Part shown: positions 44,134-49,947 of the stretch, piece by piece | Numbering within the stretch: the stretch's first letter is position 1 | Layout of the letters: every line of letters starts with the position of its first letter | Assembly (NCBI GenBank): GCA_030148725.1 | Contig: JASBSU010000026.1 | Span: 1 to 49,947, forward strand | Source: Hyphomicrobium sp. | GTDB lineage: Bacteria > Pseudomonadota > Alphaproteobacteria > Rhizobiales > Hyphomicrobiaceae | Length of the DNA stretch: 49,947 nucleotides | Direction: 5' to 3' | The notes under the pieces: model-generated | Told to the model about the DNA's origin: nothing | What the model saw: only the letters and a program-made list of their open reading frames with translations | Databases searched by the model: none | Translations under genes and position numbers: made by a program

Positions 44134-44793
44134 CTAGCGGTTGAGCGCTACGACCAGAGCCTTCGGGTTCCCGCCGTTGTCGCTGATGAAGTTCTGGAAG
44201 AGGTTGTCGAGGAACGACGTCATCCAGAATCCGATCACCTGCGCATCGCGGACCTTGTAGGTATCCCCGCGACGAACCACCAGCCACCGGACGTCGTAGG
44301 AATCGCCACTGGCCAGCGTGATGCGGCTATCAACATAGGTGCCGCGGGGGTCATCCTTCGACTGCGCCGTGACCACGAAGCGAGCGACGGGATACTTCGG
44401 CGCTTCCTTCGCGGCGTAACGGGCGATGAAGTTGATCATGCCGTTGTAATAGATCTGACGATCCGTCTTCGGCAGCACGCGCGCATAATCCCCGAGGGCG
44501 CTGAGCCCGATGGAGGGGATGTCGGCGTTGGAATTCAGCACCATCGCGAACTGCGAAACGGACCCGGAGCGCGATGCCGTCAGCAGTTCGTTGCCGACGC
44601 GCTTCATGTAGCCGGCCGGGGATTCACGCCGGACAGCCGGCTGCACGATCTCTGCGGTGGTGCCCTTGTCGATCGAGCCCGTTTTGCTGGGAGCGGCGAC
44701 CTGCTGGGCGGAAGCGGCGCTGAGAGGTAGCAGTGCCAGGGCTGCCAGGGCGAGAACGCGCGAAATGGCGCGCAGGGGCGTGGCAGACGTCAT
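44134..44793 (-). CDS. MlaC/Ttg2D-like phospholipid-binding periplasmic protein
   Basis: The start at 44793 is preferred: AGGAGGGA lies upstream at an acceptable distance and a signal peptide follows (residues 1-29, ISRVLALAALALLPLSAASA), giving 219 residues. The longer frame only adds unrelated sequence. The mature domain has the MlaC pattern: YMKRVGNELLTASRSGSVSQ, SIGLSALGDYARVLPKTDRQIYY, FIARYAAKEAPKYPVARFVV, SYDVRWLVVRRGDTYKVRDA and VIGFWMTSFLDNLFQNFISD. MlaC ferries phospholipids between the outer membrane complex MlaA and the inner membrane MlaFEDB ABC system. None of those partners is adjacent, so it is either an orphan MlaC or a related lipid-binding protein. Confidence 0.85.
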   Translation of the reverse strand: MTSATPLRAISRVLALAALALLPLSAASAQQVAAPSKTGSIDKGTTAEIVQPAVRRESPAGYMKRVGNELLTASRSGSVSQFAMVLNSNADIPSIGLSALGDYARVLPKTDRQIYYNGMINFIARYAAKEAPKYPVARFVVTAQSKDDPRGTYVDSRITLASGDSYDVRWLVVRRGDTYKVRDAQVIGFWMTSFLDNLFQNFISDNGGNPKALVVALNR

Positions 44794-44947
44794 ACGATGG
44801 AACTCCCTCCTAGGGGCATACAAACTAACGAAGGTGGCCGCACTGACGCTCGTCGGCACCCGCCCCACGCGCTTTATTAGCCATGTGCGGCAGCTTTCAG
44901 TCAAAGGGTGGGCGACGATAACGTCGAATTTTTGGACGGCGGCTCGA

Positions 44948-45580
44948 TCAGGCATGAGAGGCATCCGGAAGAGGTTGCGTTACCATTCGCGGCCATAGGC
45001 CCTTGAAGCGATAGAGTTCGCTCGGCGGGATCTGACGCTGCGCCAAAAGCTGGGCGACGCGATCCACTTCGTCCTGAGATGTCCTGGGCGCCACACTCAA
45101 GAGAATGGATTTTTCCCGCTCGGGATGGACAAGGATCAGTTCGTGCCGCGTGCCCGAAAGCGAGGCGCGCATGTGATGCGCGATGCCCACATAAGATGAG
45201 AGCGGCGCCGACCACGTGCGGGTCTGAAAATGGCCGCCTTCGGTTACGGTCACCGCACCATCGGCAATATCGATTTCGCGCGTCATCGAGAGCCGGTCGA
45301 TGAGCCGTTTGGTGGGCAGAACGGCGAGATAAATCAGAAAAAGCAGCGCACCGAGTGTTTCGATGGCCAGGGCGGGCCGATCCTGCAGCAGCGCCCGCGC
45401 GCCTGGAGCAAAAACGGCCTCTGAAATGAGAGCGGCAGCCGCGGCCAGAGCGGCGAGTGCCGCCGGGACCATCAGCGCCAGAAAAAACGCCGTTGAGCGT
45501 TGCGAGCACGCTTGGCTGATGCGGAGCGGAAGAGCAGGAGGCATGGGGGGCTCGACCAGATCGTAGATGGCAACGCGCAT
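44948..45580 (-). CDS. Two-helix membrane protein of unknown function
   Basis: This 210-residue protein has two membrane segments, at about residues 31-55 (AFFLALMVPAALAALAAAAA) and 72-90 (IETLGALLFLIYLAVLPTKR). A soluble C-terminal domain of about 110 residues of mixed alpha/beta composition follows (MTREIDIADGAVTVTEGGHF; RHELILVHPEREKSILLSVA; QDEVDRVAQLLAQRQIPPSE). The layout, two helices then a small beta-rich domain, resembles bacterial PH-domain (bPH) or DUF2244-type proteins, but the sequence does not let me name a family. The Shine-Dalgarno is weak (GCGGAATCTCC before ATG). Confidence 0.65.
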   Translation of the reverse strand: MRVAIYDLVEPPMPPALPLRISQACSQRSTAFFLALMVPAALAALAAAAALISEAVFAPGARALLQDRPALAIETLGALLFLIYLAVLPTKRLIDRLSMTREIDIADGAVTVTEGGHFQTRTWSAPLSSYVGIAHHMRASLSGTRHELILVHPEREKSILLSVAPRTSQDEVDRVAQLLAQRQIPPSELYRFKGLWPRMVTQPLPDASHA

Positions 45581-45689
45581 GGAGATTCCGCAAAAGGCAG
45601 GTGCTGAGGCTTCAAAGGTAAACGGACGTGCTTACCGCTCGGTTAATCCATGTTCCGAAAACGAGCACAGGGGCAAAACGATCCGTCGC

Positions 45690-45717
45690 TTGACACATAA
45701 ACATATCTTTATATGAT
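45690..45717 (+). promoter_or_regulatory. Strong promoter with embedded palindrome, upstream of ArsR-methyltransferase/met operon
   Basis: TTGACA at 45690-45695 and TATGAT at 45712-45717 are separated by 16 bp, a near-consensus vegetative promoter. An inverted repeat CATAT-CTTT-ATATG at 45702-45715 covers the spacer end and the -10 box, the usual position of a repressor site. GGAGG at 45730-45734 is the ribosome-binding site. Confidence 0.75.
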
Positions 45718-45735
45718 CCGCGCCAACTTGGAGGC

Positions 45736-46755
45736 ATGATGGCAGGGTCGTTTGCCAGCAGCGAAATCGTGGCGGCGCTCAAGGCAGCGGCCGAACCAAC
45801 GCGCCTGCGCATCCTTCTTCTCCTCGCAGCGGGCGAGTTGAGCGTGAAGGACCTGACAGTGATCCTTGGTCAGAGCCAGCCCCGCATCAGCCGTCACCTG
45901 AAGCTCTTGGCGGAAGCCGGCCTCGTGGAGCGGTTCCGCGAAGGAAGCTGGGCCTATTTCCACGTCTCGGACCGCTCCGGCGGCGGCCGCCTCGCTCTGG
46001 ATATCCTGTCGCTCGTCGATGGGGCGGATCGCGTCGTTGCCCGCGACCGGGAGCGCGCGGAAGCCCTGAAGCGTGAGCGCGAGGCCGCCTCGCAGTCCTA
46101 TTTTCAGGCGCATGCGGCCGATTGGGATCGCATCCGCTCGCTGCACATCGCCGAAGATGACGTCGAGCAGGCAATCGCCGACGCGCTGGGTCCGGGTCCC
46201 TTCCGGCTGCTCGTCGACCTCGGAACCGGCACCGGACGCATCCTGGAGCTGCTGGCTGACCGCTATGAGCGCGGCATTGGCTTCGACCTCAACAACGCGA
46301 TGCTCGCCTATGCCCGCAGCAAGCTATCGACAGCCCGCTTGAGCCGCGCGCAAGTCCGTCACGGCGATCTCTACGACCTAGCGCTCGAAGACGGCGTCGC
46401 CGATGTCGTGATCATGCATCAGGTGCTGCACTTCCTGTCCGAGCCAGCCCTCGCAATCCGCGAGGCGGCCCGCGCGCTCGCCCCCGGCGGGCGCCTGCTG
46501 ATCATCGATTTCGCGCCGCATAACCTCGAGTTCCTGCGCGACGAATACGCCCACGACCGCCTCGGGTTTGCGCCCGGCCAGGTCGAGGGCTGGATGAAGG
46601 ACGCCGGCCTTACCCCGCGCCTGCATCGCGACCTCGCGCCATCTCAAGGCTCAGGCCCGCAGGCCCTTACCGTTTCGCTATGGCTGAGCGAGCAGCCGCG
46701 AGATGCGGCGAGCCGCGCTCGGCCGGCAACCACACCAGCATTGGAGGCCCAGTGA
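45736..46755 (+). CDS. ArsR-type HTH / SAM-dependent methyltransferase fusion regulator
   Basis: Two ATGs (45736, 45739) follow GGAGG at 45730-45734; 45739 has better spacing. The 339-residue protein has an ArsR-type winged helix at residues about 8-95 (EPTRLRILLLLAAGELSVKD; LGQSQPRISRHLKLLAEAGL; EGSWAYFHVSD). A class I methyltransferase domain follows from about 140 on, with SAM-binding motif I VDLGTGTGRILELLADRYER, the acidic motif II GFDLNN, and APGGRLLIIDFAPHNLE. No metal-binding cysteine pair typical of metal-sensing ArsR proteins is present in the HTH helix. A role sensing SAM or SAH and repressing metF/metH is a reasonable inference from fold and operon position. Its stop overlaps the metF start (TGATG). 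Confidence 0.88.
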   Translation: MMAGSFASSEIVAALKAAAEPTRLRILLLLAAGELSVKDLTVILGQSQPRISRHLKLLAEAGLVERFREGSWAYFHVSDRSGGGRLALDILSLVDGADRVVARDRERAEALKREREAASQSYFQAHAADWDRIRSLHIAEDDVEQAIADALGPGPFRLLVDLGTGTGRILELLADRYERGIGFDLNNAMLAYARSKLSTARLSRAQVRHGDLYDLALEDGVADVVIMHQVLHFLSEPALAIREAARALAPGGRLLIIDFAPHNLEFLRDEYAHDRLGFAPGQVEGWMKDAGLTPRLHRDLAPSQGSGPQALTVSLWLSEQPRDAASRARPATTPALEAQ

Positions 46756-47684
46756 TGGCCATCGCATCCGAACGCAAAAGCCGGTTGCTCGGGTCGGGTG
46801 AGATCGACGTCTCGTTCGAGTTCTTCCCGCCAAAGACCGAGAAGATGGAGACCGCACTCTGGTCTTGCATCGAGCGGCTTGCGCCGCTGCACCCGGAGTT
46901 CGTGTCCGTCACCTATGGCGCTGGCGGCTCGACGCGAGAGCGCACGCACAACACCGTGGCCCGCATCGTCCGCGAGACCGACCTGAAGCCAGCAGCGCAT
47001 CTTACCTGCGTCACCGCCACCAAGGCCGAGGTCGACGCCGTCGCCAGGGATTACTGGGACGCCGGCGTCCGCCATATCGTGGCCTTGCGCGGCGATCCGG
47101 CGACTGGTCCAGGAACCCGCTACGAGCCGCATCCCGGCGGCTATATCAATGCCGCCGACCTCGTTGCCGGCCTGAAGCGCATCGCGCCGTTCGAGGTCTC
47201 GGTCGCGGGCTATCCGGAAAAGCACCCCGAGAGCGCCTCGGCAGCTGCCGACATTGACAACCTCAAGGCCAAGGTCGATGCCGGCGCCGACCGCATCATC
47301 ACCCAGTTCGGCTTCGACAACGCGTACTATCTGCGCTTCCTGGAGCGCGCCCGTGCCGCTGGCATCTGGGTCCCTATCACCCCGGGCATCGTTCCGATCC
47401 ACAACTTCAAGCAGGTGGCCGGGTTCGCCCAGCGGACCGGCGCCAGTGTGCCGGCTTGGCTGGCACATCGGTTCCAGGGTCTGGAAGAAGATTCAACCAC
47501 GAGCCATCTCGTAGCGGCGGCCGTGGCGACGGAGCAGGTCATGGACCTGGTCGACGAGGGCGTGAAGAAGTTCCACTTCTACACGTTGAACCGCGCCGAT
47601 CTCGTCTATGCCATTTGCCACCTGCTGGGGCTGCGGGCGCGCCCATCCGCGAATGTGCTCCCGCAGACGCGCGCTGTAGGGTAA
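46755..47684 (+). CDS. metF: 5,10-methylenetetrahydrofolate reductase
   Basis: The start at 46755 overlaps the upstream stop by one base; an earlier in-frame start lies within the ArsR-methyltransferase gene. MetF is an FAD-containing TIM barrel that reduces methylene-THF to 5-methyl-THF, the methyl donor for methionine synthase. The 309-residue protein has the N-terminal signature [20 protein letters not shown] with the catalytic Glu, [54 protein letters not shown] (the FAD-binding Asp region), and [20 protein letters not shown]. All are intact. It is followed 10 bp later by the homocysteine half of methionine synthase. Confidence 0.97.
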   Translation: MAIASERKSRLLGSGEIDVSFEFFPPKTEKMETALWSCIERLAPLHPEFVSVTYGAGGSTRERTHNTVARIVRETDLKPAAHLTCVTATKAEVDAVARDYWDAGVRHIVALRGDPATGPGTRYEPHPGGYINAADLVAGLKRIAPFEVSVAGYPEKHPESASAAADIDNLKAKVDAGADRIITQFGFDNAYYLRFLERARAAGIWVPITPGIVPIHNFKQVAGFAQRTGASVPAWLAHRFQGLEEDSTTSHLVAAAVATEQVMDLVDEGVKKFHFYTLNRADLVYAICHLLGLRARPSANVLPQTRAVG

Positions 47685-47694
47685 GGAGCACACC

Positions 47695-48756
47695 ATGAAG
47701 AGAAAGCCCTCGTACGCAGCGCTCGAGGCGGCAGCCAAGGAGCGCATCCTCATCATCGACGGTGCCATGGGCACCATGATCCAGCGCTACAAGCTGGACG
47801 AGGACGGCTATCGTGGTGTCCGCTTCAAGGACTGGCCGCGCGACATCAAAGGCAACAACGACCTTCTGGTGCTTACGCAGCCGCAGATCATCGGCAAGAT
47901 CCACGAAGAGTACCTCGAGGCCGGCGCCGACATCCTGGAAACGAACACCTTCAACGCCCAGAAAATCTCCATGGCCGACTACGGCATGGAGGAGCTGTCC
48001 TACGAGATCAATGTAGCGGCCGCGAAGATCGCTCGCGCGGCAGCCGACAAGTGGACCAAGAAGACCCCCGACAAGCCGCGCTTCGTCGCCGGCGCCGTCG
48101 GCCCGACCAACCGCACCGCGTCGATCTCGCCGGACGTCAACAACCCCGGCTACCGCAACGTCTCTTTCGACGAGCTGCGTGAAGCCTACAAGGAGCAGGT
48201 CCGCGGGCTCATGGATGGCGGCGTCGACATCATCCTCATCGAGACCATCTTCGACACGCTCAACGCCAAGGCTGCCGGAGTCGCGACCCTCGAAGTATTC
48301 GAGGAGAAGGACCTCGAGCTGCCGGTGATGATCTCTGGCACCATCACCGATCTTTCCGGCCGCACGCTGTCGGGCCAGACAGCGGAGGCCTTCTGGTATT
48401 CGATGCGGCACCTCAGACCGTTCTCGATTGGCCTCAACTGCGCGCTGGGTGCCGACCTGATGCGGCCGTATCTGGGCGAGTTGGCGACAGTCGCCGACGC
48501 GCGCGTCTCCGCTTATCCGAACGCCGGCCTCCCGAACGCCATGGGCGAGTACGACGAGACCCCGCACGACATGGCCTGCGCCATCGAGCCGTGGGCCAAG
48601 GACGGCATTGTCAATATCGTCGGCGGATGCTGCGGCTCGACGCCCGATCACATCCGCCACGTCGCCGAGCATGTGCGAGCGCACGCGCCGCGCAAGCTTC
48701 CTAAGATCGAGCCCAAGATGCGGCTGTCGGGTCTTGAACCTTTCGTGGCCGGGTGA
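47695..48756 (+). CDS. metH: Methionine synthase, homocysteine-binding module (split MetH N-half)
   Basis: This 353-residue protein equals the first module of cobalamin-dependent MetH, a zinc-dependent homocysteine methyltransferase domain. It reads [60 protein letters not shown], and the zinc ligands: Cys in [13 protein letters not shown] and the pair in [12 protein letters not shown]. It stops at [12 protein letters not shown]-like sequence ([14 protein letters not shown]), i.e. right at the linker that in intact MetH leads into the folate-binding module, which begins at 49509 as a separate gene. The two must associate to work. A methyltransferase gene lies between them, starting 4 bp after this stop. 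Confidence 0.95.
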   Translation: MKRKPSYAALEAAAKERILIIDGAMGTMIQRYKLDEDGYRGVRFKDWPRDIKGNNDLLVLTQPQIIGKIHEEYLEAGADILETNTFNAQKISMADYGMEELSYEINVAAAKIARAAADKWTKKTPDKPRFVAGAVGPTNRTASISPDVNNPGYRNVSFDELREAYKEQVRGLMDGGVDIILIETIFDTLNAKAAGVATLEVFEEKDLELPVMISGTITDLSGRTLSGQTAEAFWYSMRHLRPFSIGLNCALGADLMRPYLGELATVADARVSAYPNAGLPNAMGEYDETPHDMACAIEPWAKDGIVNIVGGCCGSTPDHIRHVAEHVRAHAPRKLPKIEPKMRLSGLEPFVAG

Positions 48757-48760
48757 GTCG

Positions 48761-49465
48761 ATGAAGCCCCTGAAATTCGAAGAGCAGTTCGAGGACGGCA
48801 AGCATCGCCCGCTCGACGACTACGCGACAGCGGCCGAGCAGTACATTCCCGGGCGCCGAGCGATTTTCGCGATTGTCGAGGCGTCCCTCCAGGAGCTTCT
48901 GCCGGCGGGGCCCTCGAACATACTCGTCGTCGGGGCTGGAGGCGGCGAGGAGATCTTGCGCCTTGGAGCTGCAAATCCTGAGTGGTCGTTCGTCGGGGTC
49001 GACACTTTCCAGCCCATGGTTGATTTGGCGCACCGACGCCTGAGCGAGAGCCCGGTCGGCGCGCGCGCAAAGGTGCACACCGTCCCGATCGACGAACTCG
49101 ATCAGAAGGACTTCGACGCGGCAACATGCATTCTCACAGCGCATTTCGTCCCCGACGATGGCGCCAAGCTCGCATTTCTGGAAGCCATACGCACACGCCT
49201 AAAGCCTGGCGCACCGCTCGCCATCTTCGACGGCGTCAGCATGCCGGACGAAGCTCAGGCCGAGCTGATGCGCCGCATCTGGAAGCGCCACGCGATCCGC
49301 AATGGCGCTCCGGCAGATGAGGCGGAAAAGAATGCGCAGAACTTCAAAAAGGTCGCAGTGGTGTCAGTGGAACGCGAAGAAGCGCTGCTGACGCAAGCTG
49401 GATTCAAGCACCTCATGCCGATCTTTCGCGGCCTCGCAATCACAGGATGGCTCGCATTCGCGTGA
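48761..49465 (+). CDS. Class I SAM-dependent methyltransferase inserted between metH halves
   Basis: The start at 48761 follows the previous stop by 4 bp (GTGAGTCGATGAAG); the longer frame runs back into metH. The 234-residue protein has the Rossmann methyltransferase core: motif I ILVVGAGGGEEILRLGAANP, the acidic GVDTFQPMVDLAHRRL, CILTAHFVPDDGAKLAFLEA and LKPGAPLAIFDGVSMPD. The N-terminal sequence FEDGKHRPLDDYATAAEQYI suggests a substrate-binding cap. The catalytic specificity cannot be read. Position inside the metF-metH operon implies a role in methionine/SAM metabolism or control of it (inference). It is not part of the MetH polypeptide: MetH normally continues directly from Hcy module to pterin module. 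Confidence 0.85.
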   Translation: MKPLKFEEQFEDGKHRPLDDYATAAEQYIPGRRAIFAIVEASLQELLPAGPSNILVVGAGGGEEILRLGAANPEWSFVGVDTFQPMVDLAHRRLSESPVGARAKVHTVPIDELDQKDFDAATCILTAHFVPDDGAKLAFLEAIRTRLKPGAPLAIFDGVSMPDEAQAELMRRIWKRHAIRNGAPADEAEKNAQNFKKVAVVSVEREEALLTQAGFKHLMPIFRGLAITGWLAFA

Positions 49466-49508
49466 ACTTGCGAGTGAAGCTCCGCAATTCAGAACGGAAG
49501 TCGATTGA

Positions 49509-49947
49509 ATGACCAAGGGTAATGCGGCGCAGGCCTTCATCAACGTCGGTGAGCGCACCAACGTCACCGGATCGGCGAAATTCCGCAAGCTGATCGAGGC
49601 GAACGATTATGCCGCCGCGCTGGCGGTCGCGCGCCAGCAGGTCGAGAGCGGCGCCCAGATCATTGACATCAACATGGACGAAGGCCTCCTCGACTCGGAG
49701 AAGGCGATGTCGACGTTCCTCAACCTCATCGCCTCTGAGCCAGACATTTCGCGCGTCCCGGTGATGATAGACTCGTCCAAGTGGTCGATCATCGAGGCCG
49801 GTCTCAAGTGCGTGCAGGGCAAGGCGATCGTCAACTCGATCTCGATGAAGGAGGGCGAGGCGAAGTTCCTCGAGCAGGCCCGCATCGTGATGAGCTATGG
49901 CGCGGCGGTCGTGGTCATGGCGTTCGACGAGGTGGGGCAGGCAGACA
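49509..49947 (+). CDS. metH: Methionine synthase, folate/cobalamin half (split MetH C-half), truncated by window edge
   Basis: The start ATG at 49509 follows the methyltransferase gene by 43 bp. The visible 146 residues begin with the pterin-binding module signature [20 protein letters not shown], then [61 protein letters not shown] and [12 protein letters not shown]. These match the methyltetrahydrofolate domain of MetH, which transfers the methyl group to cobalamin. The cobalamin and activation domains should lie beyond the window. The frame runs off the right edge. Confidence 0.95.
   Translation, partial: MTKGNAAQAFINVGERTNVTGSAKFRKLIEANDYAAALAVARQQVESGAQIIDINMDEGLLDSEKAMSTFLNLIASEPDISRVPVMIDSSKWSIIEAGLKCVQGKAIVNSISMKEGEAKFLEQARIVMSYGAAVVVMAFDEVGQAD

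Noticed and set aside
47600-47695. Possible SAM riboswitch before metH
   Set aside because: The gap between metF and metH is only 10 bp, and the operon leader before the ArsR gene is too short for a known SAM riboswitch.

Overview
The window is about 50 kb of dense, GC-rich chromosomal DNA from an alphaproteobacterium, most likely of the order Hyphomicrobiales (Rhizobiales) and perhaps close to Hyphomicrobiaceae. This placement is an inference from gene content: an alphaproteobacterial Porin_2-type porin, an Omp25-like beta-barrel, phosphatidylcholine synthase (Pcs), IalB, HspQ and DUF930 proteins, a recG / sdhE-mfd neighbourhood, a malyl-CoA lyase typical of serine-cycle or ethylmalonyl-CoA metabolism, and a methionine synthase split over separate genes. 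I see no integrase, transposase, phage gene, CRISPR array, rRNA or tRNA. The window reads as core genome with one gene-poor, degenerate stretch at about 33.8-35.3 kb.

Layout. 1-2.4 kb: two tandem YpfJ-type zinc metallopeptidases (the first cut by the window edge) and a convergent membrane-anchored SPOR-like protein. 2.7-8.2 kb: glmU and glmS (UDP-GlcNAc supply), a TPR/SPOR secreted protein and a DUF502 membrane protein. 8.2-14.5 kb: recG facing away from the sdhE-mfd pair, with a cluster of two large inverted repeats between them. 14.5-21.5 kb: an outer-membrane barrel, a translationally coupled pair (peptide-type ABC substrate-binding protein then AMP-forming ligase), IalB, HspQ and malyl-CoA lyase. 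21.6-25.4 kb: MarR and AraC regulators and a first OmpR/histidine-kinase pair. 25.4-31.4 kb: two tiny secreted proteins, an LpxL-type acyltransferase with a UbiH-type monooxygenase, a porin, a small secreted protein and Pcs. 31.4-33.8 kb: a LysR regulator divergent from pirin and WrbA, a quinone/redox stress module. 35.3-38.4 kb: an RBBP9-like protein lacking catalytic residues and an exbB-exbD-tonB operon. 38.6-43.5 kb: MsrB, a SUOX-fold molybdoprotein with its cytochrome b, and a second two-component system joined to one PepSY gene and divergent from another. 43.6-45.6 kb: a DUF930 protein, an MlaC-like protein and an unknown two-helix membrane protein. 45.7 kb to the end: an ArsR-methyltransferase fusion, metF, the homocysteine half of metH, a class I methyltransferase, and the start of the folate/cobalamin half of metH.

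The most interesting pieces are the methionine/one-carbon operon, where a methyltransferase gene sits exactly at the break between the two halves of methionine synthase and the whole unit follows a promoter with an embedded palindrome; the RBBP9-family pseudoenzyme; the palindromic repeat cluster before sdhE; and the orphan binding protein coupled to an acyl-activating enzyme. Start codons were moved inward from the longest reading frame in many genes on the basis of signal peptides, Shine-Dalgarno sequences and stop/start overlaps. All functions are assigned by reading the sequence; no database search was run.
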